Assembly: GCF_003316765.1 (NCBI RefSeq) | Contig: NZ_NIJF01000083.1 | Location: forward strand, 1 to 64,000 | Origin: Bacillus sp. P14.5 | Lineage (GTDB): Bacteria; Bacillota; Bacilli; Bacillales; Bacillaceae_B | Direction: 5' to 3' | DNA: 64,000 bases | Part shown: positions 51,277 through 60,531 of the stretch, piece by piece | How positions within the stretch are numbered: position 1 is the first letter of the stretch | Layout of the letters: every line of letters begins with the position of its first letter | Position numbers and translations under genes: made by a program | The notes under the pieces: generated by a model | Database searches by the model: none | What the model saw: the letters and a program-made list of their open reading frames with translations, nothing else | Told to the model about the DNA's origin: nothing

Positions 51277-52196
51277 AGAGATTCAACAGGAACTGATGTA
51301 GTATCGAGAATTTCCTCAATGATTCTCTCTTTCGAAGTCTTGACTTCTCCTTCAACGTTCAGCGTCAAGCGGTGGGCCAATAATGGCATCGCCAGTGCTT
51401 TTACATCATCCGGGGTGCAGAATGTCCTTCCATAAAGAAATGCTCTCGATTGAACCGCTCTCATATACGCGAGAGATCCGCGGGGGCTCACTCCAACTTC
51501 TATATACCGATGACCCCTTGTAGCTTGAACAATATCCATCAGGTAATCTTCTATGTCCTCTGAAACCGTGATTTGTTTAATGTCCTTTTTCAGCTGAAGG
51601 ATATCGGAAGTCGTTATGACACTCTCGATCGTTTCCATGGGGTTATCAGTACGAAAACGCCTTAACATGGACTTCTCTTTCTCAGGCGAAGGATACCCTT
51701 GTTTGATGGGCAATAAAAAACGGTCAAGTTGTGCGTCTGGAAGCGGGAACGTGCCGATGGAGTCAAAAGGGTTCTGCGTGGCAATGACGATAAAAGGTTT
51801 CGGCAGCGGATAGGTTACTCCTCCGAGTGTCACATTCTTTTCTTCCATCAATTCCAGCAGGGCAGATTGTGTACGAGGGACAGCACGATTGATTTCATCT
51901 ATCAGGAGGACATTGTTGAACGCAGGTCCTTTCCTGATCTTGAAATCGCTGGTTTTCACATCGAAATATTCCTGCCCTACAATATCGGAAGGAAGTGTAT
52001 CAGGGGTGAATTGCAATCTGTTGAACGTTCCTTCAATACTTTTAGAGAAGCACTTTGCCATGGTCGTTTTTCCTGTGCCGGGAACATCTTCGAGGAGAAC
52101 GTGGCCGTCACTTAATAATGCGATGATCATCAATTCAATTTCCTTTTCTTTATCAATCATTACTTTTGAAACATTATCTTTGATCTTCTGCAGCAA
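51273..52196 (-). CDS. MoxR-family AAA+ ATPase
   Basis: About 307 residues from TTG 52196 (AGGAG 8 nt upstream); a longer frame from 52226 has no site. Walker A GHVLLEDVPGTGKTTMAKCF; Walker B NNVLLIDEINRAVPRTQSAL; sensor/arginine finger ATQNPFDSIGTFPLPDAQLD RFLL region; VGVSPRGSLAYMRAVQSRAF. MoxR ATPases act as chaperones that insert cofactors or remodel membrane complexes, together with DUF58 proteins. Two-gene operon. Confidence 0.94.
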   Translation of the reverse strand: MLQKIKDNVSKVMIDKEKEIELMIIALLSDGHVLLEDVPGTGKTTMAKCFSKSIEGTFNRLQFTPDTLPSDIVGQEYFDVKTSDFKIRKGPAFNNVLLIDEINRAVPRTQSALLELMEEKNVTLGGVTYPLPKPFIVIATQNPFDSIGTFPLPDAQLDRFLLPIKQGYPSPEKEKSMLRRFRTDNPMETIESVITTSDILQLKKDIKQITVSEDIEDYLMDIVQATRGHRYIEVGVSPRGSLAYMRAVQSRAFLYGRTFCTPDDVKALAMPLLAHRLTLNVEGEVKTSKERIIEEILDTTSVPVESL

Positions 52197-52352
52197 TTTA
52201 TTCACTCCTAATTTTCTACTTTTCAACTTTTCAAGTGGCAGATACTGTTTACTCTTTTAAACTAAAACTAACAAAAACCTGATGATGGACTGTATCATTT
52301 CCTCATTGTAGGGGGCTATCAAGATTTGTCTTTCCTAATCTTCCGGCAGGAC

Positions 52353-53075
52353 TTAATAGGTGCTGTAAAATCTTTTCAGTTCATATTCCTCTAAGAACCA
52401 AGCGTGTGTCGTATTCTCATCACATAATATTCCTTCCCAGCCCATAGATTGGAAAACTGGCTCTAAGCTTCTTTTGCTTGTAACAATCGATGAAGGTTCA
52501 TCGAAGTAACAAGTGAAAATATATTCTTCTTTCTCATCATATAAAGTGACCGGCTCTTCGCATAAATAAAGTCTATTTTCAGTAGTCATTTCATCAATTA
52601 TAAATGAGCCGCTTCCGTAAGTTATCTTCTCGAAATGCACGGTTTTTGACCCACTGCTGTGGATGAAGTCAATATAACTATTTATAAGCAATTCCGAGAG
52701 CTGATCCTCCTTAGGTGGAAACAGCGAAGTTCCAATTACTTCATTCAGCTTGTTATAGACAGCAGGGGTTGCTTTCTTATGATAAATCCCTCCAATCCAC
52801 ATATTCAATCCAATAGCCAATTCCTTTATAGACTCCATACCCGCCTCTTCTTTTACTGTTTCCCATGAGACCGGTGTTCCGATTGATAATGAGTCCTCTT
52901 TAGTAGGAAACACCATATGTGGTGAGTAACTCTTTTCTGGCTGCCAGTCAAAAGGCATTCTTACAAAAGGATGAAGTACTATTGCAGCAGAAACATATTC
53001 GGAAGGCAGGAAGCTTTTAATTGGTTTATCAACAACTGGCTCGGGTTCCATCGGAAAAAAGTAGTTTTTACTCAT
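52353..53075 (-). CDS. Protein of unknown function
   Basis: 240 residues, soluble. N-terminal Pro-rich FFPMEPEPVVDKPIKSFLPS, then IVLHPFVRMPFDWQPEKSYS, then mixed alpha/beta. Ends YELKRFYSTY. Overlaps the upstream GNAT gene by 8 bp, so the two are coupled. I do not recognise a domain; Trp and acidic residues suggest an enzyme or SMI1-like fold, but this is weak. Confidence 0.62.
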   Translation of the reverse strand: MSKNYFFPMEPEPVVDKPIKSFLPSEYVSAAIVLHPFVRMPFDWQPEKSYSPHMVFPTKEDSLSIGTPVSWETVKEEAGMESIKELAIGLNMWIGGIYHKKATPAVYNKLNEVIGTSLFPPKEDQLSELLINSYIDFIHSSGSKTVHFEKITYGSGSFIIDEMTTENRLYLCEEPVTLYDEKEEYIFTCYFDEPSSIVTSKRSLEPVFQSMGWEGILCDENTTHAWFLEEYELKRFYSTY

Positions 53076-53493
53076 TTTTCATCCTTCCTTTACATCCCTT
53101 ATTCTGATGCATTATGAATTGTGACCTGATCCTTTTAAAACCGGATTTCTCGTAAAAAGGAATATGTTCTTCCTCACAGAACAAGCTGACGATGTCAATA
53201 TGTCCAAGCTCATCCAACAGCCTGGAAACCATCCTTGTCCCTATCCCGCTTCTTCGCCATTCCTTATGCAGGATTACATCCTCAAGATACGCCCTGAATA
53301 CTCCATCCGTGACAGCCCGGGCAAACCCGATTAACGTGTTTCCGTTCCAGGCTCCCACTGATATTTGTTCTTTCAGCATCTTTTCAATATCTCGTTTATC
53401 TCTTTTATCCCACCAGCCGGCATGTTTGTATAGTAATGCTATATCACATGCTTTTATCTCTTTTTCTTCGCAACTATGAATCTTGATATTCAT
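53068..53493 (-). CDS. GNAT family N-acetyltransferase
   Basis: 141 residues from ATG 53493 (AAGGAG 7 nt upstream; the longer frame from 53577 lacks a site). Motif A LEDVILHKEWRRSGIGTRMV; motif B EEEHIPFYEKSGFKRIRSQF. WNGNTLIGFARAVTDGVFRA is the preceding strand pair. This is a compact GNAT of the YpeA/ElaA-like size. Coupled to the next gene. Confidence 0.9.
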   Translation of the reverse strand: MNIKIHSCEEKEIKACDIALLYKHAGWWDKRDKRDIEKMLKEQISVGAWNGNTLIGFARAVTDGVFRAYLEDVILHKEWRRSGIGTRMVSRLLDELGHIDIVSLFCEEEHIPFYEKSGFKRIRSQFIMHQNKGCKGRMKNE

Positions 53494-53509
53494 TTTTTCT
53501 CTCCTTCCA

Positions 53510-54633
53510 TTAACGAATCGGAACATAACCTGTTTTTTGTATAAGTTCCTGTCCCTGCCCAGAGGTGATCCAATCAATGAAAGGCTCTACTTGAGGATTA
53601 TTTGTCCCATTGGTAACAGCATAAAATTCTCTTGTGAGAGGATAATTCCCACTTTGTATGCCTTCAGTGTCAGGTTCAACATTATCAATTTTCAACAGTT
53701 TGATGCCTTTGCTGTCAACCATGTTTGTTGCAAAAAATCTGTAGGAAAACCCAATGGCATTGCGGTAATTCCGATAATCGGAAGCTTTCTCAATCACTCC
53801 CCCCATTCCGTCCACTTGCTGGTCGGCAGGAGGCTCCATGATGGGGATCTCACCCATCATATTTTGCAGACCTGTCTGGCTTCCGCTCCCTTCCGGTCGT
53901 TGAAAAGCAATGATCTCTTTGTCGCTGCCGCCGACTTCATTCCAGCTTGTAATCTTCCCTGAATAGATGCCCTGCAGTTCCTCGATGGTAAGACTATCGA
54001 CAGGATTGCTTTTATGGACGAAGAAGACGAAAGCCTCTTTCCCAATTGGAGTCATTTCTAAATTTTTCATATCTGATTTTTGATCTTGAGACGGCCCTGC
54101 AGCGAAAATGATGTCAACATCTCTCTTGGCAAGCCTGACATATGCTACATCTGTTTTGGAAGCCGCCACTGGACTTTGAGAAGTGTTGTCGTGCGGGTAG
54201 TCACCCTCTGTATAAACCGCTTGGACGAACGAAGCGATTACTGGATATAAAGCTGTGGCACCATCCATCCTTGGGACGTTACCTGAGACAGAAAAACTGC
54301 TGGCTTCTTCAAGTGAAGCAGCTTTTGAACCGCGTTTAAATGGTTCATAAACTGTCAGATCTACTTCAGCATCTTTAATTTCTATGTGATTAATATAAGC
54401 CTCATATCCTCCATACCCGGCTAAAGGAACAGTAAGAGTAAAGAGGGGAACCAATACCTTTCCTATTTTCGGAAGCTTTGAATTAACCCCCAGTAAGTAC
54501 AAATTGCCTGTTATCAGTATGGCAATCAGAATGATCCACCGTATACACATAGCCATTTTGGCTGGATACCAAAGTTGAGAAGCCCCCGATGAACAGACTT
54601 ACTATTCCGTGCTTGGATTATTCTATTCCACAT
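53510..54633 (-). pseudogene. PstS-like phosphate-binding protein with N-terminal TM region, frameshifted
   Basis: The intact part (residues after 54556) has the PstS fold: VPRMDGATALYPVIASFVQA, TDVAYVRLAKRDVDIIFAAG, LTIEELQGIYSGKITSWNEV and GSGSQTGLQNMM, ending with the TGYVPI tail. Upstream, ATG 54633 with AGGAGG 7 nt before it opens MWNRIIQAR, a second frame gives IVSLFIGGFSTLVSSQNGYV, then the third begins IILIAILITGNLYLLGV. Joined, these give a membrane region and binding domain of about 370 residues. At least one net indel at 54540-54610 breaks it. No pstCAB genes are near. Confidence 0.75.
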
Positions 54634-54650
54634 ATGTATTCCTCCTGCTG

Positions 54651-55670
54651 TTACTTCTCTAAGTATTCGTCTATCTTTTTCATAATGGAATAGGCTCCGC
54701 TGCTATGATTGCAGGGGATGGCAAACAGCATATCTGTCTCTGGATAATAGCCGGAGTGAAAACTCACACCTGGATCGTATCCCATGACATGATACTTGGT
54801 TACAGCCTTTTCATTGTTTATCCATACGCCATATCCGTAGTGGACTCCCTCTTTCACTTTTATTTGAGGACTTACAAGGACCCTGGTCAATTTTTCATCC
54901 AATATCCTGTTTTCAAATAGAGCTTCCCAAAAACTGATCATATCCTGGGATGTTACATAGGCACCGCCATCCGGGCCCCCTTTTATCGGCAGTGAATAAA
55001 AATTGGTTTTATATTGACCATCACTCTTTTCTACATACCCAAGAGCTGTATTTTGGGGCAGTTCATCCATAGAAAAATAACCAGAGGATAGCATTCCGGC
55101 CGTTTTAAATATGCTCTCCGTCACGTAGTCTGAAAATGTCATCCCAGTAAGCCTTTCAACAACCAGTCCAAGCAAGATATAACCTGCGTTATTGTAGTGG
55201 AAACTTTCTCCCGGCTCACCTTTCATCGGTTGATTTTGAAATAATGGAAGAAAGTCAGAGGGACCTCTCAGAAGATACATCGGTGTTTCCTTCCAAAGCT
55301 CTGCAAAATCCTCTATCACTTCTTCATCAAAATAATCGGGTATGCCGGAACTGTGTGTAAGCAGCTGATGAATCGTGACTGATTCATCCCACTTTGCAAA
55401 AGAGATATCCAAACAGTCTTTCAGTTTTGTTTCGAAACCAAGCAGGCCTTTTTCAACTAATTGACAAATCGCAGTTGCGGTGAAAATTTTACAGCCGGAT
55501 GCAATGCCGAAACGCGTGGTTATCACATTTGGCCTTTCTTCGCTTTTATCTGCAAACCCTCCTGCCTTCTCCAGTATGACTTCTTCTCCTTTCTTTATGA
55601 AAACGGTTCCCGAATAGTTTTCATTTTTGATGACTTCTTGTATAGTCTCGATTAAATGTTTATTTTGCAT
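54651..55670 (-). CDS. Beta-lactamase-family serine hydrolase
   Basis: 339 residues from ATG 55670 (AAGGTG about 9 nt upstream). Class C/PBP-type motifs: S-x-x-K in GIASGCKIFTATAI, Y-x-N in FHYNNAGYILLG, and the H-S-G-like HSGYYPETDM near the C-terminus. THSSGIPDYFDEEVIEDFAE is typical of the group. No signal peptide from this start, so cytoplasmic. May be a D-aminopeptidase, esterase or related; not a beta-lactamase by evidence. Confidence 0.88.
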   Translation of the reverse strand: MQNKHLIETIQEVIKNENYSGTVFIKKGEEVILEKAGGFADKSEERPNVITTRFGIASGCKIFTATAICQLVEKGLLGFETKLKDCLDISFAKWDESVTIHQLLTHSSGIPDYFDEEVIEDFAELWKETPMYLLRGPSDFLPLFQNQPMKGEPGESFHYNNAGYILLGLVVERLTGMTFSDYVTESIFKTAGMLSSGYFSMDELPQNTALGYVEKSDGQYKTNFYSLPIKGGPDGGAYVTSQDMISFWEALFENRILDEKLTRVLVSPQIKVKEGVHYGYGVWINNEKAVTKYHVMGYDPGVSFHSGYYPETDMLFAIPCNHSSGAYSIMKKIDEYLEK

Positions 55671-55701
55671 GATGTACAACACCTTATTCTTTATAGATTT
55701 G

Positions 55702-56133
55702 TTAGTAATATTTCTCCAACAGCTTATAATCCCTTGTCTTCTTGACTGCAATTTTGTTTGCTGCGGCAAAGCGTTCTAATTCTTCATAAATCTCAGAGGG
55801 CTCATAATACAACAGCGACATGTTATGCCCTTTCCGGTTAATAACAACCTTCTTCTGTGCCCACCCTGCTCTCTTAAAGGTGATTGATTTTATGGAATCA
55901 CTATTTATGAGTTTTTCATATAAGCGGAAGCGGGAAAAATAAATGCCATACCTTATTCTGCCTTCTTCAATATCCAGCTTATAGCGCACACGAAAGAACA
56001 AAACCAGGAGAAGCAAGAGCAGCAACCTGAAGCCATGCATGATCCAGCTTTCACTAAAAAACAATGATGCTATCAAGAAAATCATTATCAGCATCTTTGT
56101 TTTTTTGTCTATTTCAACTCTTATGTAAGTCAT
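55702..56133 (-). CDS. Small PH-like membrane protein, unknown
   Basis: 143 residues. Two close TM segments (about 14-48, with ESWIMHGFRLLLLLLLVLFF) followed by a beta-rich soluble half (YKLDIEEGRIRYGIYFSRFR, SIKSITFKRAGWAQKKVVIN), as in bacterial PH-domain membrane proteins. Good start with AAGAGGAGCTGATTTAAAATG-like spacing. Function unknown. Coupled in a run of four minus-strand genes. Confidence 0.66.
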   Translation of the reverse strand: MTYIRVEIDKKTKMLIMIFLIASLFFSESWIMHGFRLLLLLLLVLFFRVRYKLDIEEGRIRYGIYFSRFRLYEKLINSDSIKSITFKRAGWAQKKVVINRKGHNMSLLYYEPSEIYEELERFAAANKIAVKKTRDYKLLEKYY

Positions 56134-56181
56134 TTTAAATCAGCTCCTCTTAAAGGGCTGTCATGAACAGCCGCCCCCAAT

Positions 56182-56494
56182 TTAGAAGTCGTCCAAATAC
56201 ACCGGTTCATATTTTATGATAAAAGGAAATGTTATCTGGAAAAGGATTGATAAAAGAAACACCATGAAGAGTGTTGTCAAAAAGTCCATATCACTGAATG
56301 TCGTTAGGGTGGCTACAGCGATAATCAGAAGGAAATCCAAGATAACTACCTGACGCCTTCGCTTCGTATTGTTCGTTCCGCAATAAGCGCACTTAATTTT
56401 AATTTTACTGCCAGGGTTCGGATGAAATGTCCTTGAATACCTTCCACCTGGAGAGCTGCACCCCGGATTCCCGGCATTTTGGCAACCCCACCAT
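56182..56494 (-). pseudogene. Cxxc_20_cxxc-type zinc-ribbon membrane protein, frameshifted
   Basis: From ATG 56494 (GGGAGG 4 nt upstream) the frame reads MVGLPKCRESGVQLSRWKVF with one half of a zinc ribbon, then breaks near 56435. In the next frame TFHPNPGSKIKIKCAYCGTN completes the ribbon, followed by NTKRRRQ and two TM segments (LLIIAVATLTTFSD; LLSILFQITFPFII). CxxC-20-CxxC membrane proteins with this layout are known from Firmicutes. One Cys of the first pair reads Ser here. A single indel repairs the frame. Confidence 0.65.
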
Positions 56495-56518
56495 TCCACC
56501 TCCCTGTTCATTCGATAA

Positions 56519-56728
56519 TTAGTCCCCGGATTTCGATTTCCCCTCTAATTCTTTCTCAATCTCTTCATCAGAAATTGCGGAAGGTTCATTCAGTTTTTCC
56601 ATGAAAAACCGGCGAATCACCTGTCCTGTTTCGGAATTATCGATTCCTCTTCTCACTCCGGATTCGATGATGGCAAGCAGGATAAACAAAAATAGAATAA
56701 TAAGTAAAATTCCAAAAATGAACTCCAT
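56519..56728 (-). CDS. Small single-TM membrane protein
   Basis: 69 residues: N-terminal TM (about 2-24, FIFGILLIILFLFILLAII) and a charged tail with RRFFMEKLNEPSAISDEEI. GGAGGTTTAAATTAA stands before ATG. The tail could form a helix in the cytoplasm. It precedes the zinc-ribbon gene by 24 bp. Family unknown. Confidence 0.68.
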   Translation of the reverse strand: MEFIFGILLIILFLFILLAIIESGVRRGIDNSETGQVIRRFFMEKLNEPSAISDEEIEKELEGKSKSGD

Positions 56729-56982
56729 TTAATTTAAACCTCCGAATGCTCTTTTGAAAATTTTACCACATCAAGACTTATTTGTGATTAAAGATTCTGA
56801 AAATATAAAAAGAGAGCTCAATTGATAGACGATTTCAGCCTTAGAAAGTTTCAATCTAAAGATCACCGGTACCTCTTACAACCGTCCAAATGATGTATGA
56901 TAAGTTATGACAGAAAACATAGAAAGTATAAATTAAGATTATGGCAGAAAGGAATTAAAGGGAGATGAGAGGTTGTAAAGCA

Positions 56983-57657
56983 ATGCTATTTGATCTGGAT
57001 GATACATTATTGCATAGAGATGAAGCAGTAGATAATATATTTACCCTTATTTTAGAGAATTGCTATGAAGAGGTTGGACATTCAGCGAAGATTGCAATGC
57101 GGCAAAAATTCAAGGAGTATGACAAAAGCTGTTATGGTAATAACGACAAAACAAAAGTACTGAACTCTTTATATGCTAACTTCCCTCCAAAGCATAGGTT
57201 GGCAGACCAATCCATCCAAGATTTCTGGAATGAATACTTTCCTAAATGTTTTTCTATAAACCACCAGCATATTAATATTATTAATACTCTAAAGAATGAA
57301 GTGAAGGTTGCTATAATAACAAACGGCTCAACTCAAAGGCAGAAAGCCAAAATCAGAAACACAAGATTAAATAACTGTTTTGATATTGTTGTTATTTCTG
57401 AAGAAGCTGGATTCAGCAAGCCTGACAAACGTATATTTGAATCAGCTATAGAAAAACTTAATGTGAAACCGGGAGACGCATTATTCGTTGGTGATGACAT
57501 ATATAAGGATATTGGCGGCTCTCAAAATGCTGGTATAAAGGGCATATGGTTCAATCCCCATAGGAGCAAGAATGATACTGATATAAAACCATATGCAGAA
57601 ATCCAATCTCTTGAAGAATTGCTGCATTTAATTCAAATTCTCAATTTTAAACGATAA
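56983..57657 (+). CDS. HAD-IA family phosphatase
   Basis: About 224 residues from ATG 56983 (GAGAGG 10 nt upstream; the earlier ATG 56965 is right next to its own GGGAG). Motif I LFDLDDTLL; helical cap; motif II VAIITNGS; motif III Lys in FSKPDKRIF; motif IV LFVGDDIYKDIGGSQNAG. This matches YjjG/YsaA-like haloacid-dehalogenase phosphatases with broad nucleotide or sugar-phosphate substrates. Lower GC than its neighbours. Stop followed by a strong hairpin. Confidence 0.9.
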   Translation: MLFDLDDTLLHRDEAVDNIFTLILENCYEEVGHSAKIAMRQKFKEYDKSCYGNNDKTKVLNSLYANFPPKHRLADQSIQDFWNEYFPKCFSINHQHINIINTLKNEVKVAIITNGSTQRQKAKIRNTRLNNCFDIVVISEEAGFSKPDKRIFESAIEKLNVKPGDALFVGDDIYKDIGGSQNAGIKGIWFNPHRSKNDTDIKPYAEIQSLEELLHLIQILNFKR

Positions 57658-57707
57658 AGTATACAGCCTCTGCTAAGCCCAGTCCGAAATCCTTTAACAA
57701 ATTAAAA

Positions 57708-57734
57708 CAGTAAAAGGGACAGTCCCTTTTACTG
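57708..57734. terminator. Bidirectional terminator between convergent genes
   Basis: CAGTAAAAGGGAC and GTCCCTTTTACTG are perfect inverted repeats with a 1-nt centre (a GGGACAGTCCC hairpin in RNA). It sits between the HAD gene and the DUF1801 gene and carries T tracts inside both arms. Confidence 0.75.
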
Positions 57735-57788
57735 CTTTAGCGAAGCAACGTATCATTCCCTGTTATTCTGTGTTTTAGGCACCGGTAC

Positions 57789-58214
57789 TTAAGGTTGATC
57801 TGGATAAGTCTTCTGCAAAAACTCCACAGATTGGTTTATCAATTCTTTTAATACTTCCTCATTGATATCTGCCACTTTATTGATATACACACACGCTTTG
57901 CCTGAAGTATGCTTGCCGAATTTCTCAAGAAGCTCTTCCCTGTCAGGATCTCCGGTTGCAAAATAGAGACTGATTTTCGTTTTTCTCGGAGAAAATCCTA
58001 CAAGCGGAGCATCCCCTTCATGACCGGTCTTGTACTTATAGTGGTACGAGCCGAATCCAATAATGCTCGGTCCCCACATCTTAGCCTGATATCCTGTTGT
58101 CTCTGTAAAGATATCCAAAAGTTTATATGCATCTTCCCTCTTTTTCGGGCTGTCAACATTTTCGATAAACTCAATTACACTGCTGTCATTTTCTTTGGTT
58201 TTTAGTTCGTACAT
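57789..58214 (-). CDS. DUF1801 domain protein
   Basis: 141 residues. The segment MWGPSIIGFGSYHYKYKTGH, preceded by DAYKLLDIFTETTGYQ, and PRKTKISLYFATGDPDREEL, then SGKACVYINKVADINEEVLK, are the DUF1801 core. This fold is shared with YdhG-like proteins, proposed to bind metal or small ligands. Function unknown. AGGAGATACC precedes ATG. Confidence 0.88.
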   Translation of the reverse strand: MYELKTKENDSSVIEFIENVDSPKKREDAYKLLDIFTETTGYQAKMWGPSIIGFGSYHYKYKTGHEGDAPLVGFSPRKTKISLYFATGDPDREELLEKFGKHTSGKACVYINKVADINEEVLKELINQSVEFLQKTYPDQP

Positions 58215-58385
58215 GCAGGTATCTCCTTTCCAATAAATATGTATTTCTTCCCTATTCAGTATAACCTAAAGGCTGTCTTTCTCCTTTTCTCATGGGTGAT
58301 TTTTTCATTGGGGGTATTTGAAAAGGCTCTGTCAGTCTATTGATAAGTGCTGTAAAAAACAGTAGGAATCGTTCCTGCTTTTACC

Positions 58386-59321
58386 TTATTTCACCTCTTT
58401 AAGTTCAACTGTCCTATTTATCATATTGACTAATTCTTCAATAACAATAGCAGGTTTTTCAACATGCACTGAATGTCCGGTATCCGCCTCGATTTGTTTC
58501 GTATTCTGTGTCAGCTTAACCATCAGCTTTTGATTTTGATTCCACTCTTTTGAAGAATTCGCGGCACTAATAACTGTAACGGGCAAATCAGCCGGCAGCG
58601 GTTTTGCTTTTAAGATCTGTTGAGCCGATTTGCCTGTATCCCTGAATTCAAAGTAAAGAGATTGATAGGCTTCTGGAGTATGGCCAATATAATTCAACGT
58701 TTTTTCATGTTCCGGACCAAGATATTTCCTCCCGACCTTGTGCCTCATCAGTCTTGGAAGACCAGCCAATGAAGTCATATAACCAAATCTGGCAAGAAGG
58801 TTGAATTTCTTGATTCTTTTTTGATTAGAAGCATTTTCGATATATTGATTTTCATGAGCTGCGTCTACTAATATCAAACCCTTAGTATCATTGGGATAGG
58901 TACTTGCGAATAATCTCATAATCATTCCGCCATATGAATGACCAACCAGAATATACGGCGGCTTCACATCAAGAACACACAACAATTCCTTCAGTTCTTC
59001 TACTGAATCCCCGGCTGTCCTCGTCTGTCTTGTTGTCCGGCTCCATCCATAACTTCCCCGGTCGTAAGAGATGACTCTGGCAAATTTTGATATTTCCGGC
59101 TGAACAAAACACCAGTCAATTGAAGCGGAACTTAATCCAGCCTCCAAGATTACAGTGAGCGGACCAGTTCCTGAATCCATAACATGTATAGTAGAATCCT
59201 TGGTTTTGACCATTTTACCTGGCGGTGGAACTTTCCTGGATCTGTTCATAAACAAGTTCCATGCTGTAAGGGGAAAACCCGCTGCTGCCAACCCCCATCT
59301 AGTTACATTGTCTAAGTTCAT
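58386..59321 (-). CDS. Alpha/beta hydrolase
   Basis: 311 residues from ATG 59321 (AAGGA 8 nt upstream); it overlaps the phosphatase by 23 bp. Short N-terminal hydrophobic segment (WGLAAAGFPLTAWNLFM), then the fold: VILEAGLSSASIDW (oxyanion loop), ISYDRGSYGWS, nucleophile VGHSYGGMIMR, acid VTVISAANSS, base DTGHSVHVEKP. The E-A-G-L oxyanion loop and D-R-G-S-Y-G-W-S are typical of one Bacillus hydrolase group. Substrate unknown. Confidence 0.88.
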   Translation of the reverse strand: MNLDNVTRWGLAAAGFPLTAWNLFMNRSRKVPPPGKMVKTKDSTIHVMDSGTGPLTVILEAGLSSASIDWCFVQPEISKFARVISYDRGSYGWSRTTRQTRTAGDSVEELKELLCVLDVKPPYILVGHSYGGMIMRLFASTYPNDTKGLILVDAAHENQYIENASNQKRIKKFNLLARFGYMTSLAGLPRLMRHKVGRKYLGPEHEKTLNYIGHTPEAYQSLYFEFRDTGKSAQQILKAKPLPADLPVTVISAANSSKEWNQNQKLMVKLTQNTKQIEADTGHSVHVEKPAIVIEELVNMINRTVELKEVK

Positions 59322-59877
59322 TGTCTGATTCCTTTTCATTTGTTTTCGCTGATGGAAACGAGTATGTCTTGTAATCTCCATTGTCACTGGAGTATTCCAA
59401 TATGTTTCGATTCTCGGGAATGCCATGGAAATAGGCACCTATCCCGCCTGTCGTACAGCGGTGCCCGGATATCAATATATTGAGATCCTTCCCACTGACG
59501 GTATCCTCCAGTTCGGATAGAAACTCGAAAACTCTTGCAATGAAAGACTCTTCTTTTTCCACTCCCTTATATACCGTGCGGTCAGGAAGCATGCCTTTCA
59601 CTTTCACTTCTTCTTTTCTTAATCCGTCTGCTTCTCCTAAATCGAACACATTCAGTCTCTCATCTATGACAGGAGATACTCCAGCAGCTATCTCCGCAGT
59701 CTGCACCGCCCGCTCTTGAGGAGATGAGTATACATAATCAAATTTAATACTTCCTAAGACGGAGTTTAGTTCCTTGGCTTGGCCAAGCCCCTTTGAATTC
59801 AGAGATATACCGTCTCGTCCTTGAAGTCTTCCTTCCCTATTCCAGTCTGTTTCACCATGCCTGACAACATAAATCAT
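59299..59877 (-). CDS. Histidine phosphatase family protein
   Basis: 192 residues from ATG 59877 (AGGAGG 6 nt upstream). Phosphohistidine motif YVVRHGETDWNREGRLQGRD, second half DYVYSSPQERAVQTAEI, and proton donor region VFDLGEADGLRKEEV (F-x-x-G-x-x-x-G-x-x). The final ISGHRCTTGGIGAYFHGI has H-R in place of the usual H-G. Family members dephosphorylate small metabolites. Coupled with the hydrolase behind it. Confidence 0.88.
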   Translation of the reverse strand: MIYVVRHGETDWNREGRLQGRDGISLNSKGLGQAKELNSVLGSIKFDYVYSSPQERAVQTAEIAAGVSPVIDERLNVFDLGEADGLRKEEVKVKGMLPDRTVYKGVEKEESFIARVFEFLSELEDTVSGKDLNILISGHRCTTGGIGAYFHGIPENRNILEYSSDNGDYKTYSFPSAKTNEKESDNELRQCN

Positions 59878-60033
59878 GTAAAGCCTCCTAATAAAAATTC
59901 CTATTATCCCCAAAAACAACTTTAATCCTCTTTATATCAGCTGTGCCTGCAGCACTGTTCATGATTCTATAATTAAGCGCTTTCTATAAAACTTTGTTTC
60001 TAAATATGTGCCGCTAACTCCTGCCCATAAAGA

Positions 60034-60531
60034 CTAACGGCGGCTTATGATAAGGACCATCCTCTTCATGTCTGTAAGGTGCCCATACAAATTATCCTGA
60101 AATACAGAAACCGTTTGGAATCCTTTTGCATGATAAAAAGCAGTTCCTTTATAATTGTCTTTTTCCACGTTTATGTATACCTTTTTGATGCCTTTGATAG
60201 TCTCTGCTCCCTTGTTCAATAAAAGTGTGCCCGCTCCTTTTCCCTGATGTTCGGGCAATAGATAGATCGCTCCCAATTCCACTTCACCCTCCGCTTTTAG
60301 CGTTGAGAAATTTGCGAAGCCTGCAATGAGTCCATTAATTTCAGCTACATACAGGTGGGAAGCCATCAATCGCTTCTTCATCATTTCATTATTATAAGCA
60401 GAGGAAAGAAATCGCTGTTGAATCTCCTCTGGAATAATGTCTCTGTATGTATCTTTCCAGCTGGTTTCTGCAATATTCTGTACTGCGGGAATGTCTCCAG
60501 CTTTCATTTCCCTGATACTATATTCAGTCAT
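60034..60531 (-). CDS. GNAT family N-acetyltransferase
   Basis: 165 residues. SIREMKAGDIPAVQNIAETS, motif A ELGAIYLLPEHQGKGAGTLL, motif B VEKDNYKGTAFYHAKGFQTV. The family subset with Q-x-R-F-L-S-x-A (EEIQQRFLSSAYNNE) is common in Bacillus. It overlaps the upstream HAD gene by 8 bp. Confidence 0.9.
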   Translation of the reverse strand: MTEYSIREMKAGDIPAVQNIAETSWKDTYRDIIPEEIQQRFLSSAYNNEMMKKRLMASHLYVAEINGLIAGFANFSTLKAEGEVELGAIYLLPEHQGKGAGTLLLNKGAETIKGIKKVYINVEKDNYKGTAFYHAKGFQTVSVFQDNLYGHLTDMKRMVLIISRR

